Origin: Roseiarcus sp963742305
GTDB taxonomy: Bacteria > Pseudomonadota > Alphaproteobacteria > Rhizobiales > Beijerinckiaceae
NCBI GenBank assembly: GCA_963742305.1
Contig: CAVULN010000021.1
Span: 1-64,000, forward strand
Direction: 5' to 3'
Length of the DNA stretch: 64,000 nucleotides
Shown here piece after piece: positions 1 through 9,739 of this stretch. The notes beneath the pieces were generated by a model. The model saw nothing but the letters and a program-made list of their open reading frames with translations. It did not search any database and was not told the origin of the DNA. Both the position numbers and the translations under genes were made by a program. The stretch's first letter is position 1, and each line of letters starts with the position of its first letter.

Positions 1-1
1 C

Positions 2-502
2 TCGCTTTATTTCCCTGTGCGCGTCGTCTCGATCATCAGCATCTACGAGACGCAGCACTGGCTCGGCCTCATCAATCGCACGAGCGGCCTCATTCTGCCT
101 TACATCACGCTGCAGCTCGCGATCAGCATCCTCATTATGCGCAGCATGTTCCAGCTCGTGCCCCATGAGATGTTCGAATCGGCGAGGATCGACGGGGCCG
201 GGCATTGGCGGGCGCTTTGGGAAGTCGGCCTGCCGATGGTGCGTAACGGCCTGGTCGTCATCTTCATCGTCAATTTTGTTGCAGCCTGGGGCGAATATCT
301 CTTCTGCCTGACGACGATCGATGATGAGGCCAAACGCACGATGCCGGTCGTTCTCGCCGCGGCCCAGGGCGGTCAGGGACAGTGGGCGTGGCCGAATCTC
401 GCCGCAGTCTACGTGATCGTCGTTACACCCGGCATCATCGCGTTCACGCTCGCGCAGAGGCTCTTCTTCAAGGGTCTTCTGGAGGGCGCGCTCAAGGGGT
501 GA
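2..502 (+). CDS. Carbohydrate ABC transporter permease (MalG-like, CUT1), 3' part
   Basis: This is the C-terminal part of an inner-membrane permease of the CUT1 sugar importer family. The reading frame is open from base 2, so the gene starts upstream of the window. The EAA loop that contacts the ATPase is clear (SARIDGAGHWRALWEVGLP), followed by hydrophobic segments and the FFKGLLEGALKG tail typical of MalG/UgpE permeases. The partner permease, ATPase and binding protein must lie upstream. The next gene, an SDR dehydrogenase, follows after 43 bases in the same direction, so the two may belong to one sugar or polyol operon. The substrate cannot be told from the sequence. Confidence 0.9.
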   Translation, partial: SLYFPVRVVSIISIYETQHWLGLINRTSGLILPYITLQLAISILIMRSMFQLVPHEMFESARIDGAGHWRALWEVGLPMVRNGLVVIFIVNFVAAWGEYLFCLTTIDDEAKRTMPVVLAAAQGGQGQWAWPNLAAVYVIVVTPGIIAFTLAQRLFFKGLLEGALKG

Positions 503-545
503 TATCAGCCCAACGGGCGCGAGGCGGCTTCTTAAGGGCCTTATC

Positions 546-1331
546 ATGACATTCAAGGGTAAGGTGGTCGCCATCACAGGCGCAGCGGGCGGAATCGGGC
601 GGAGCCTGTGCCGGGTGTTCCTCGACGAGGGTGCGAAAATCGCCGCGCTCGACAAGAAGGAGGGCCTCGAAGGGCTCGCGGGAGAACTGAAGGCCGAGCC
701 CGCCAATTTCGCTCATGCCGTCGCCGACATTATCAATCCCGCGGAAGTCGAACGCGCTTTCGCGGGGCTCGCCAAGGCGCTCGGCCCGATCGACATTCTG
801 GTGAATAACGCGGGCGGCTCCGACCACTCCACCTTCGCCCGCACCGATCCCGCCGGCTGGCGGAGCGAAATCGACCGCAACGCGAACAGCGCCTATTATT
901 GTGCGCACGCCGTCCTCCCCGGCATGCTGGCGAAGGGCGCAGGCGTCATCATCGGGATCGGATCGGTCAACGGGCTCAGCGCTCTCGGCGACCCTGCCTA
1001 CAGCGCGGGCAAGGCGGCGATGATCTCGCTCACCCGGTCGCTGGCGCAGGAATACGGCCGCCACGGCGTCCGGGTGAACATTGTCCTGCCGGGCACCGTT
1101 CGCACTCCCGCCTGGCAGCGGCGTACTTCCAAGGATCCCAAGGTCCTGGACACGCTGAAGCGCTGGTATCCGCTCGGCCGCATCGTCGAGCCGATCGACG
1201 TGGCGAGGGCGGTCGCTTTCCTGGCTTCCGACGCCGCGGCGGCGATCACCGGCGTGGCGCTGCCGGTCGACTGCGGCCTCACCTCCGGCAACATGGTGAT
1301 GGCGCGCGACTTGACGCTCGAGGACTTTTGA
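546..1331 (+). CDS. SDR family NAD(P)-dependent oxidoreductase
   Basis: A 261-residue classical short-chain dehydrogenase, the usual length for the family. The Rossmann glycine motif TGAAGGIG is at residues 11-18, the NNAG motif at 87-90, and the catalytic triad reads Ser140, Tyr152 and Lys156 (YSAGK). The C-terminal PVDCGLTSG stretch is the usual substrate-loop end. It lies just downstream of a sugar permease and upstream of a decayed Gfo/Idh/MocA gene and a lactonase-like amidohydrolase. A role in oxidising a sugar or sugar acid is likely by context, but the substrate is unknown. Confidence 0.9.
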   Translation: MTFKGKVVAITGAAGGIGRSLCRVFLDEGAKIAALDKKEGLEGLAGELKAEPANFAHAVADIINPAEVERAFAGLAKALGPIDILVNNAGGSDHSTFARTDPAGWRSEIDRNANSAYYCAHAVLPGMLAKGAGVIIGIGSVNGLSALGDPAYSAGKAAMISLTRSLAQEYGRHGVRVNIVLPGTVRTPAWQRRTSKDPKVLDTLKRWYPLGRIVEPIDVARAVAFLASDAAAAITGVALPVDCGLTSGNMVMARDLTLEDF

Positions 1332-1337
1332 GGAGCC

Positions 1338-1622
1338 GATCACGAACAGGACTCGCATCGGCGTGATCGGGCTTGGATGCCTCAGCGAGATTCAATGCGA
1401 AGCTATGTCGCCATGTGAGACCAGCATACCGGAGCCGGCGATCGACGCGCTCGCCGCCGGCAAGCCTGTGATTCTCGAGAAGCCGATCGCCTCGGCGGTG
1501 GAGGATGCCGAGAAGATTGCCACGGCCTCCTAACGCGCCAAGGGCATCTCCAAATTGGATACATCTGCCGGTTCGACGCCCGCTACCGAATGGCCAAGCA
1601 GGCGATCGACGCTCACAGCCGA
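1338..1622 (+). pseudogene. Gfo/Idh/MocA oxidoreductase remnant
   Basis: Three collinear fragments of one Gfo/Idh/MocA dehydrogenase can be read. First comes the Rossmann start RIGVIGLG, then after an internal loss the stretch IDALAAGKPVILEKPIA with the family EKP motif, which runs into a stop at about 1531-1533. After a frame change GYICRFDARYRMAKQAID follows. Over 80 residues between the nucleotide-binding start and the EKP motif are missing, and the gene ends abruptly against the convergent amidohydrolase gene. The internal deletion makes this a true pseudogene rather than just a sequencing error. It was probably part of the same sugar-oxidation set as the preceding SDR. Confidence 0.7.
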
Positions 1623-1628
1623 TGACAT

Positions 1629-2556
1629 TCAGAATGAATCGATCCTGTAGACTCGCCGGGCGTTGGCGTAGAAAGAGCGCGCGCTGCTCGTCTTCGGAGA
1701 AGTCCTGGACGATCGCCTTGAAGCCGTCGAAGATGGCGTCGAAGGTCGTCCACAATCTCCCGACCGGGAAGTCGCTGCCGAACATCGAGCGATCGACGCC
1801 GAAGCTTTCGATGCAATGCATCGCGACCTCGCGCAGGCTTTCCGGCGTGGGACTCGGATCGTAGGCGGTCAGCGCCGATATTTTGACGCTGATGTTCGGC
1901 TGACGTCCCAGGAGTCGCAATCCCCGCTTCCATCGCGCCATGCCATCCGCGTCGCGGTCGATCGGACTGCCGCAATGATTGACGATGAATCGCTGATCGG
2001 GAGAAGTCCTGCGCGAGCTCGGACGACCTCCTCCGCCTGATAAGGGTAGAGCATCAGTTCGAGCATGAGACCGCGCCGCGACAGCAAAGAGACGCCGCGG
2101 CGGAAGTCCGGTTCGTCGGCGATCCCTGCCCGCGGCGGCAAAGTTCCTGGCCGGCTGGGTCGGATGCCAGCTCAGCATTTCCCGAACGCCGACGCAGCGG
2201 CCGACATCGGCCAGGCGATCCAGCGTTTCGGCGGCGTTCGGCGCGGCGAGACTGGCGAAGCCGATGTACCGCACCGCCACGCCTGACGACTTGTCGAGCG
2301 ACTCGAGCCAATGAATTTCGGCGAGCGGATCGTCGCTCCGGTCCCACGCCGCCTCGACATGCACACTGGCTGCGACGTTCTGGTTCGCGGCGTCGCGCCT
2401 ATAGTCGTCGACGAGATAGTTTCGCCGAATGGGGGCCAGATCGCCGAGCGCCTTGATCTCGCCTCCGGTTGGGCGCAGCCACGGATGCCGGTCCATGGCA
2501 AGGTCCCAAAGATGATGATGGGCGTCGATAATCGGTCCACGATACGGCCCGCTCAT
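1629..2556 (-). pseudogene. Amidohydrolase of the fuconolactonase-like family (COG3618), frame broken four times
   Basis: A TIM-barrel metal hydrolase of the family that includes L-fuconolactonase and LigI. The start PIIDAHHHLWDL carries the metal-binding HHH, the middle has FIVNHCGSP, and FGSDFPVGRLW holds the late Asp. Reading through needs four corrections, each consistent with one extra base, near 2118, 2015, 1997 and 1668. The repaired end reads FYANARRVYRIDSF and stops at 1629. Repaired length is about 308 residues, normal for the family. Beside an SDR and sugar transporters it would fit hydrolysis of a sugar lactone. It could be intact in the organism if the indels are assembly errors. 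Confidence 0.75.
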
Positions 2557-2846
2557 GCGAAGGCTCCCGTTCGAAACGCCGCGGCGCCGCCGCTGGGTTC
2601 CGCGGCGACGTCAAAACTCGAAACCATACCCGGCGCGCAGCGTCCAGCATCCTCTCCGGGATCGTCACGTCGGCTCCATCGCGTTGACATGGAGATGTCC
2701 GGGTCGGTAACGTCCTCGTGAAGCAACACGCGTGCGAATGCCTGGCGGGGGGCGCGGGGAAGAGCCGCTTCAACGACCTTGCGCGAGCGAGCCCGGACTT
2801 GGCTAGCCATGCGCGTATCCACGGAAATGAAAGGGAGGATGCTGAT
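2557..2846. other. Intergenic region upstream of the CUT2 operon
   Basis: About 290 bases separate the divergent amidohydrolase and binding-protein genes. Open frames exist on the minus strand but none has a recognisable family or a convincing start. A purine-rich ribosome site (GGGAGG) precedes the binding-protein ATG at 2847. The promoter of the operon should lie here, but I see no clear -35/-10 pair or operator. Confidence 0.4.
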
Positions 2847-3918
2847 ATGACGAGGACGAATTGGTTGCGCCTGGCGCTTGCGCCGGCGGTCGCCGCGGGC
2901 TTTGCCCTTGTGCAACTGGCCGGCAGCCGGACCGGCGCTGGCGGCCGCGAACTGCATCAAGGGCGAGCACAAGCCGCCCTATAAGCTCGGCTGGGCCAAT
3001 ATCTATTCGATCCCGACCTGGATGAAGGAGACGACGGGCACCATCGAGGACATGGCGAACCAGCTCAAGAAGCAGGGTCTCGTCGAGAGCCTCACGATCA
3101 CCGACGCCCAGGGCAACGCCAACACCCAGATCCAGCAGATCCAGTCGATGATCGACGCCAAGCTCGACGCCATCATCGTCGACGCCGGCTCGGCCACCGC
3201 GCTCGACCGCGTCATCGCCGACGCCTGCTCCAAGGGCATCGCCGTCGCCAATTTTGACAGCCTGGTCGACACCAAGGACCTGACCACGAAGATCGACACC
3301 GACCAGACTGAGTGGGGCAAGCTCGCCGCCGAGTGGCTGGTCAAGCAGCTCAACGGCAAGGGCAACATTCTCGTCCTGAATGGCCCGGCTGGCGTTTCGG
3401 TCAGCGACGACCGGCGCAAGGGCGCCGAGCCCGTGTTCAAGGCCAATCCGGGCATCAAGATCCTGGCGGAGACCAATACGCCCTACAACGCCGCGCCGGC
3501 GCAGGAAGCGGTCACCAATCTGCTGTTCAGCCACCCTCAGATCGACGGGATCTGGAGCCAGGGCGGCGCGCTTTCCGCGGGGGCAGTGACCGCGTTCGAG
3601 AAGCAGGGCCGGAAGCTCGTTCCGATGACGGGCGAAAACTATCGGCCGTTCCTCGAGATGTGGAAGGCGAAGAAGCTCACCGCCTGGGGGACGCAGCAGC
3701 CGAACTGGCTCGCGGCCTTTGCGGTCTATGCCGCGGTCCAGGCGCTGCAGGGCAAGGACATCCCCGCCTATATCGATGTGCCTCTGCCGATCATCGACGA
3801 CAGCAACCTCGACAGCTACCTCGCCCGCGCCAAGGACTTCGCCGCCGACGGGTACATCTACTCGCCCTACGACACCAAGCTGTTCGACGAGCTGATCGCC
3901 AAGAGTTTGAAGAAATAG
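2847..3918 (+). CDS. Sugar ABC transporter substrate-binding protein (CUT2 family)
   Basis: A periplasmic binding protein of the ribose/xylose type. The ATG at 2847 follows a GGGAGG site and opens a signal peptide (MTRTNWLRLALAPAVAAG). The frame then breaks near 2930 by what looks like one extra base, and mature sequence resumes with ALAAANCIKGEH, where cleavage is expected. The body is intact to 3918 and includes the ITDAQGNANTQIQQIQSMID stretch typical of periplasmic binding domain 4. Repaired length is about 356 residues. It starts an operon with ATPase 3954, permeases 5484 and 6443, and a PLP enzyme at 7439. The ligand is unknown. Confidence 0.85.
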
Positions 3919-3953
3919 CGCCGGCGCGCGGGCAGGGCGGCGCGCCGCGGATC

Positions 3954-5484
3954 ATGAGTGACGGGCAGGCGGTTCTCGAAGCGCGCAACGTTTCGAAGGC
4001 GTTCTTCGGCAATCAAGCGCTCCGCGACGTCTCGATCGAGCTCATTCCCGGCCGCATCCATGCTCTCCTCGGCGAGAACGGCGCCGGCAAGAGCACCCTC
4101 ATCAATCTGCTGTCGGGCGCGCTCACGCCCGACAGCGGGGAAATCCTGGTCGATGGGCGGGCCGCCCTGCTGACGCCGCACGACGCTCACCGGCTTGGCG
4201 TCGCCGTGGTGCAGCAGGAACTCAGCCTTGCCCCTCATCTTTCGATTGCGGAGAACATCGGCCTCGGCGCCTATCCGCGCCGATGGGGGCTGCGTCGATT
4301 ATGGCCGGCTCGCCGCCTCTGTCGCCGAAATCGGCGCCAACCTCGGCCTGACCGAATCCGCGGATACGCCCGTCAGCCGGTTGCCGACCGGCCGCCGGCA
4401 GGTCGTCGAGATCGCCAAGGCTCTCGCCATCAAGCCTCGCGTTCTGATCCTCGACGAGCCGACATCGTCGCTCGCCGCTCCGGACGTCGCGATGCTGACG
4501 AGCCTCGTGCGCCGGTTGCGCGATCAGGGCGTCGCGATCCTCTATATCTCGCATCGGCTGAACGAGATCCTCGACTTCTGCGACTACGTGACCGTGCTCA
4601 AGGACGGGGCGGTCACCGCCGACCGGCCTCTGGCGGGTCTCGATCCGAGCGGTTTGGTCCGCTTGATGGTCGGGCGCGATCCCCAGAACCTGTTTCCCCC
4701 CTACGCTTCGCAGGCAGCCGACGATCTCGTCCTCGAAGCTGCGAATTTTCGCAGCGGCGCCGCGACCGGCGTCGACTTTCGGCTGCACCGCGGCGAAATC
4801 CTGGGGATCGGCGGCCTCGTCGGTCACGGGCAGGAAGATTTCATGCTCGGGCTTTATGGCGCTGCGCCCGCCAAAGCCGATCGCTTCCAGGGCCGCGGCC
4901 GCGACGGGTCGGTGCGGACAAAGCCCTTCGTCGATGTCACGGAAGCGAACGCGAGCGGCGTCGCCTATGTGCCAGCGGATCGTCGAAAGGAAGGGCTGCT
5001 GTTGCCCCATTCCATCGACTTCAACCTGCTGCTGCCCCTTTTTGCGCGCCACGGCGCGGAGCGCCGGCGAAGCGCGATGGAGCAGGAGCTTACCGAAAGT
5101 CTCGCTCGCCAACTCAACATCCGGGGCGACCGGCGCCGGCCGGTCCAGACGCTGTCCGGAGGAAACCAGCAAAAGGTCGTGGTGTCCAAATGGCTGCCGC
5201 TCGAGCCGTCGGTGCTGCTGCTGAACGACCCCACGCGCGGCGTCGACGTCGAGACCAAGCGGGAGATCTATGTCGCCTTGCGGGCGATGGCGGCCGAAGG
5301 CAAAGCCGTGGTCCTGCTCAGCACCGACACCCCTGAGCTGGTCCACCTCTGCGATCGCGTCATGGTATTCCACAAGGGCAGGGTCGCCGCCACGTTGCCT
5401 CACGCCGAAGCGTCGGAGGAGGCGATCGTCGCGGCGGCCATGGGTCTGTCGAATTCCGAGGCGCGTGAAGGGGCGACGGTCTGA
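3954..5484 (+). CDS. Sugar ABC transporter ATP-binding protein (CUT2, double-domain)
   Basis: The cytoplasmic energising subunit, with two fused ABC domains as in RbsA/XylG. Domain one has Walker A GENGAGKST, a signature in the region LPTGRRQVVEIAKAL and Walker B LILDEPTSSL. Domain two has the characteristic LSGGNQQKVVVSKWL signature and the variant Walker B LLLNDPTRGVD, with Asn in place of the usual acidic residue before Asp. One frame break sits near 4290 in a run of five G; with four G the protein reads RRWGCVDYGRLA and continues. Repaired length is about 509 residues. The stop overlaps the next ATG (ATGA), showing tight coupling. Confidence 0.85.
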
Positions 5485-6446
5485 TGTCCGGGCAGGGACG
5501 CCGGCTCTATTGGGCGATCCAGTGGCGGCGGAATGAGGGCTTGGGCGCGCTGTTCCTGGTCCTCTCAGCGTTCGCGATCCTCTACGCCATCCTGTTTCCC
5601 GGGATCCTCTCGGTCGGAGCGTTGGCGAAATTCGTGCAAGGCTGGTTTCCGACCGCAATGGTCGCCGCGGCGGAGACAATCGTCATGCTGACCGGCGGCA
5701 TCGATCTCGCGGTCGGCCCGATGGTCAGCCTGGGCTCCGTCGTGGCGGCGTCCACGATGCAAGGACCACTGGGAATTCTCGGCGGCGTCCTCGCCGTCCT
5801 TGCACTTGGCGCCTGTGTTGGCGCCGTGACCGGCGCGTTCGTCGCAATCGGAAGGTATCCGGCGATCATCGTGACGCTCGCGCTGTCGTTCGTCCTGCGC
5901 GGCGTGGCGCTTCTCATCCTTCCGCGGCCCGGCGGCTTCGTCCCGCCGTCGCTGTCCGACTTTCTCGCCGGCAGCCATCCGACCGCGGCCTTGCTGCTCG
6001 TCCTGTTCGTGATCCTCTGGAAGCTCTATCAGGCGACGCCCTTGGGGATCAGCGTGATCGCCGTCGGCGACAACGCCGAGGGCGCCTACCGCTCAGGAGT
6101 TGGCGTCACGACCGTTCGCCTGAGCGCCTACATCCTGAGCGGAATCGTGGTCGCCTTCACCGGTCTCTACGTCGCCGCGCAGACCGGTTCGGGCGACCCG
6201 GTCATTGGCGAGCCGATGACGCTGGCCGCTATCGCCGCCGCGGTCCTAGGCGGCGTCGGATTCCTCGGTGGCCAAGGCGCCATGCGAGGCGCGCTCGCCG
6301 GCAGCCTGTTGATGAGCGTACTGATCAACGTCATGTTCTTCATGGGCCTGCCTCTGGTGGCGCAATATGTCGTTCAGGGACTGATCATCGTCTGCACCGT
6401 GGCGCTGCCGCTCTTCCGCTCGTCATTGCGGAGAGCGGCGTCGTGA
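5484..6446 (+). CDS. Sugar ABC transporter permease (CUT2)
   Basis: A 320-residue inner-membrane permease of the RbsC/XylH type with about eight to ten hydrophobic segments. The family motif GGIDLAVGP is near residue 75, and the late AAVLGGVGFLGGQGAMRG motif marks the ATPase-contact region. It overlaps the upstream ATPase stop and the downstream permease start by four bases each, so translation is probably coupled. Together with the next gene it forms a heterodimeric channel, which differs from the single-permease CUT2 systems elsewhere in this window. Confidence 0.92.
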   Translation: MSGQGRRLYWAIQWRRNEGLGALFLVLSAFAILYAILFPGILSVGALAKFVQGWFPTAMVAAAETIVMLTGGIDLAVGPMVSLGSVVAASTMQGPLGILGGVLAVLALGACVGAVTGAFVAIGRYPAIIVTLALSFVLRGVALLILPRPGGFVPPSLSDFLAGSHPTAALLLVLFVILWKLYQATPLGISVIAVGDNAEGAYRSGVGVTTVRLSAYILSGIVVAFTGLYVAAQTGSGDPVIGEPMTLAAIAAAVLGGVGFLGGQGAMRGALAGSLLMSVLINVMFFMGLPLVAQYVVQGLIIVCTVALPLFRSSLRRAAS

Positions 6447-7399
6447 ACGCTGTGTTTCATTTGCGCCGTTTCCTCGCCGCCTATGCGCGCTCGCTTGTCG
6501 CCTATGGCGTGGTGGCGGCGCTGTGGGTCGCCGCGTCGCTCCTGATCACCGGCTTCGGCGTCTACGCGCATTTGCGCTACATCGTCGAGCTTGCGGCGGT
6601 GATCGGCCTCGTCGCCGTCGGCCAGACCGTGGCGGTGATTGCAGGCGGCATCGATCTCTCGGTCAGCGCGGTCATCACCGTCACCGCCATCATCCTGCCG
6701 CTTCTCACCTTCGGCGTCGACGCGTCCGGTCTCGGCGCGATCGCGCTCTCGCTCCTCGTCGCGGCGGGCATCGGCGCGGTGAACGGGCTGGCGATCGGCT
6801 ATCTCGGGCTGCCGCCGCTGATCATGACCCTCGCCATGGCGACGATCCTGCAGGGCCTCTTGGTACTGATCGCGGGAGGCAGCGCCATATCGGTGAGCAA
6901 CGCCGCGCTCGACTGGATTGGCTCCGCGCATGTCCTGACGGTGTCGGCAAGCATCATCATGTGGCTCGTCGTGGCCGGGCTCTGCCTCTTCTGGCTCCAC
7001 GGGACGCGCAGCGGTTCGCTCATCTTTGCGATCGGCGCCAATCCCGTTGTGAGCCGATTGTCGGGGGTGGCGATCCCGCGGATGACGCTCCTGATCTACG
7101 TCTTGTCCGCGACATGCTCCGGGCTCGCGGGGCTCCTGCTCCTGTCGATGAACGGGCAGGGCTATGTCGGCATCGGCGATCCTTATCTCCTGTCGTCGAT
7201 CGCGGCGGTCGTCCTCGGCGGAACCTCGATCCTCGGCGGCCAGGGCAGCTATCTCGGCACCATCGCCGGCGCGATCCTGCTCGTAACGATGACCGCGTTG
7301 ATTACCGTCGTCAACGCTTCGGAGGGCTGGCGGAGCGTGATCCTCGGCTGTCTTATTCTCGGCATGTTGCCGTTGTCGGGCCGAGATCAGTCGCGCTGA
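6443..7399 (+). CDS. Sugar ABC transporter permease (CUT2), second subunit
   Basis: A 318-residue membrane protein paralogous to the gene before it, starting at a GTG that overlaps the previous stop. It shows GGIDLSVSA near residue 71 and the late AAVVLGGTSILGGQGSYLG motif. Paired permeases of this kind occur in CUT2 importers where the channel is a heterodimer. The PLP-enzyme gene begins 39 bases downstream, so it is part of the same transcript by spacing. Confidence 0.92.
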   Translation: MNAVFHLRRFLAAYARSLVAYGVVAALWVAASLLITGFGVYAHLRYIVELAAVIGLVAVGQTVAVIAGGIDLSVSAVITVTAIILPLLTFGVDASGLGAIALSLLVAAGIGAVNGLAIGYLGLPPLIMTLAMATILQGLLVLIAGGSAISVSNAALDWIGSAHVLTVSASIIMWLVVAGLCLFWLHGTRSGSLIFAIGANPVVSRLSGVAIPRMTLLIYVLSATCSGLAGLLLLSMNGQGYVGIGDPYLLSSIAAVVLGGTSILGGQGSYLGTIAGAILLVTMTALITVVNASEGWRSVILGCLILGMLPLSGRDQSR

Positions 7400-7438
7400 A
7401 GACTTCGACGGCGCCCTGAAGCGGGAAAGGAAGTGCGG

Positions 7439-8500
7439 ATGCTGGTCCAGGATCTCGACACTCCGTGCGCGGTGGTCGATCTCGACGTCATGGAAAACAA
7501 TTTGCGGCGCGCCCAGGCCTATCTCGACCGTCACCGCCTGAGCTTGCGGCCGCACATCAAGACCCACAAGATTCCCGAGTTCGCCCATCTGCAGATCAGG
7601 CTCGGGGCGAAGGGGGTCAATTGCCAGAAGCTCGGCGAGGCCGAGGTCATGGTCGATGCGGGCGTCACGGACGTGCTCCTGACCTACAACATCATCGGCC
7701 AGGCGAAGCTCGACCGGCTCGTCGCCCTCGCCCATCGTGCGGAGATGAAAGTGGTGGCGGATTCGGCGGACGTGGTCGATGGGCTCTCCGCCGCCATGTC
7801 GCGCGCTGGCCTCACGCTGCCAGTGCTGGTCGAATGCGACACCGGGGCGCGCCGTTGCGGCGTGACCACGCCGGCCGAGGCCGCCGCGCTCGCGCAGACG
7901 ATCGACCGCGCCAAGGGACTCGCGTTCCGGGGCCTCATGACCTATCCGGCAAAACGATCCATGGCCAAGACCAACGCATGGCTCGTCGAGGCCGTGGACC
8001 TGTGCAAGCGCGCCGGTCTTGCAGTCGAGGTCGTCAGCAATGGCGGAACGCCCGATCTCTATAGCGCCCATGAGGTGACCGTCGCGACCGAGCATCGCCC
8101 GGGGACCTATGTGTACAGCGACCGCTCTCTCGTCGAGATTTACGGCTTCGGGAACTGGGCCGATTGCGCGCTGAAGGTTCAGGCGAGGGTCGTGTCGCAC
8201 GCGGCGCCCGACCGGTGCGTCATCGACGCGGGGTCGAAGAGCCTGTCCTCCGATCTGCTTGGCCTTGAGGGCTATGGCCATATCGTCGAGCATCCGGATT
8301 GGGAGATCGGGGGTTTAAGCGAGGAGCATGGTCACGTGCGCGTGCCTCAGGGAGCGGTGCAGCCGAAAGTGGGCGAACTCGTCAGCGTCATTCCCAATCA
8401 CGTCTGCGTGGTCACCAATCTGCACGACCGCATCTACGCCGCCCGGCAGGGCAGGGTGGAGAATTTCTATGCCGTGGCGGCGCGGGGAAAGGTGCAATGA
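7439..8500 (+). CDS. D-threonine aldolase / D-serine dehydratase-like PLP enzyme
   Basis: A 353-residue fold-type III PLP enzyme of the alanine-racemase-like family that acts on D-threonine, D-3-hydroxyaspartate or D-serine. The Schiff-base lysine is Lys41 in RPHIKTHK. A C-terminal metal site is suggested by IPNHVCVV, matching the His-x-Cys zinc pair of DSD1-type enzymes. A GTG six bases upstream could also start the protein, but ATG 7439 is better placed behind AGGAAG. As last gene of a CUT2 operon it hints that the imported compound is a beta-hydroxy amino acid or is converted to one. That is inference from context only. Confidence 0.85.
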   Translation: MLVQDLDTPCAVVDLDVMENNLRRAQAYLDRHRLSLRPHIKTHKIPEFAHLQIRLGAKGVNCQKLGEAEVMVDAGVTDVLLTYNIIGQAKLDRLVALAHRAEMKVVADSADVVDGLSAAMSRAGLTLPVLVECDTGARRCGVTTPAEAAALAQTIDRAKGLAFRGLMTYPAKRSMAKTNAWLVEAVDLCKRAGLAVEVVSNGGTPDLYSAHEVTVATEHRPGTYVYSDRSLVEIYGFGNWADCALKVQARVVSHAAPDRCVIDAGSKSLSSDLLGLEGYGHIVEHPDWEIGGLSEEHGHVRVPQGAVQPKVGELVSVIPNHVCVVTNLHDRIYAARQGRVENFYAVAARGKVQ

Positions 8501-8528
8501 GGTTCGGCGGACCGGGCGAGAGGCCAAG

Positions 8529-8591
8529 CGCATAAAGTTACCCGCCCCAAAGATTTCACGGTCTTATCTGATCTTTCGCGCGCCTTGCGGC
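8529..8591. repeat. Dispersed intergenic repeat, copy A
   Basis: This stretch, just after the PLP-enzyme gene, resembles 26410-26485. Both begin GCAyAAAGTTAC, continue through a GATTyCAsGGyCTT block and a CTTTCGCGC block, and end in GCGGC. No coding frame is shared. It may be a degenerate copy of a noncoding repeat of this genome. Confidence 0.4.
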
Positions 8592-8752
8592 GTTCGACGT
8601 TCTCACCGCATGAGCTGTGCCGCCGCGGCGCAAGATCCCGCTTCGCCAAAGGCTTAGCGCAGTCTTCAGGCAGGCGTGCGGATAGCCGCCTTGTCCGGGG
8701 GCGCCGCGAGGCGGTCCTTGAAGGACGCCTCCGAGCCGTTGCGCGGACGTCG

Positions 8753-9712
8753 TCAGCTTCCCTCGAGCTGCTTCTCCAGCTGAGCGAGGACGCGATAGCA
8801 GGGCATGACGTCATGAACGCTCGCGTTCGGCTCGCGGCCCTCGCGGATGGCGGCGAAGAACTCGCGGTCCTGCAATTCGATGCCGTTCATGCTGACGGCG
8901 ACCTTGCTCACGTCGATCTTCTCGTCCTTGCCGTTATAGAGATCGTCGTAGCGCGCGATATAGGTCGCCGTGTCGCCGATATAGCGGAAGAAGGTCCCGA
9001 GCGGACCCTCGTTGTTGAACGACAGCGAAAGCGTGCAGATCGCTCCGTTCTCGGCCTTGAGCTGGATGCTCATGTCCATGGCGATGCCGAGCGCGGGGTT
9101 GATCGGACCGGCGAGGGCGTTCGCCTTCACGATTGGCGATCGGCACTGATAGGCGAAAAGATCCACGGTATGCGCGGCATGATGCCAGAGCAGATGGTCC
9201 GTCCATGAGCGCGGCTGGCCGAGAGCGTTCATGTTGGTGCGGCGGAAGAAATAGGTCTGCACGTCCATCTGCTGGATATGGAACTCGTTGTTGAGAATGC
9301 GCTCGCGCACGAACTGATGGCTCGGGTTGAAGCGGCGGGTGTGACCGACCATGGCGACGAGCCCGGTTTGCTTCTGCGCGGCGACTACGGCTTCGGCGTC
9401 CTTGAGCGAATCGGCGAGCGGGATTTCAACCTGCACATGCTTGCCGGCCTTCAGGCACTGGAGCGCCTGCGCGGCGTGCATCTGGGTCGGGGTGGCGAGG
9501 ATCACCGCGCCGAGCCCCGGAAGCTTCAGGCTTTCGGCGAGATCGGTCGTCACATGGCCGACGCCATATTTCGCCGCAGCCTCCCGGGTCTTGCCGAGTT
9601 CGCGCCCGACGAGCGACACCGCCTCGACCCCGTCGATCTCCTTGATCGCGTCGAGGTGCTTCAGGCCGAAGGCGCCGGCGCCGGCCAGCGCGACCTTGAT
9701 CGTCTTGCTCAT
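8753..9712 (-). CDS. ligC: 4-carboxy-2-hydroxymuconate-6-semialdehyde dehydrogenase (LigC)
   Basis: LigC oxidises the ring-cleavage product of protocatechuate (as its hemiacetal) to 2-pyrone-4,6-dicarboxylate with NADP. The 319-residue Gfo/Idh/MocA-fold protein opens with GAGAFGLKHLDAI and has the EIPLADSLKDAE segment in place of the usual EKP motif, plus GHTRRFNPSHQF, both as in LigC. It is the last gene of the minus-strand run ligJ-ligK-ligI-ligA-ligB-ligC, 27 bases after ligB. The gene context (adjacent LigAB and LigI) makes this assignment firm compared with generic Gfo/Idh/MocA enzymes. Confidence 0.92.
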   Translation of the reverse strand: MSKTIKVALAGAGAFGLKHLDAIKEIDGVEAVSLVGRELGKTREAAAKYGVGHVTTDLAESLKLPGLGAVILATPTQMHAAQALQCLKAGKHVQVEIPLADSLKDAEAVVAAQKQTGLVAMVGHTRRFNPSHQFVRERILNNEFHIQQMDVQTYFFRRTNMNALGQPRSWTDHLLWHHAAHTVDLFAYQCRSPIVKANALAGPINPALGIAMDMSIQLKAENGAICTLSLSFNNEGPLGTFFRYIGDTATYIARYDDLYNGKDEKIDVSKVAVSMNGIELQDREFFAAIREGREPNASVHDVMPCYRVLAQLEKQLEGS

Positions 9713-9739
9713 GAGCTCGCCCTGATCCCCCGCGCGCTC

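Noticed and set aside
6374..8293. Long 639-residue minus-strand open frame
   Set aside because: It lies antisense to a permease and the PLP-enzyme gene, is Arg/Asp/His-rich, and has no family features; it is a by-product of high GC.
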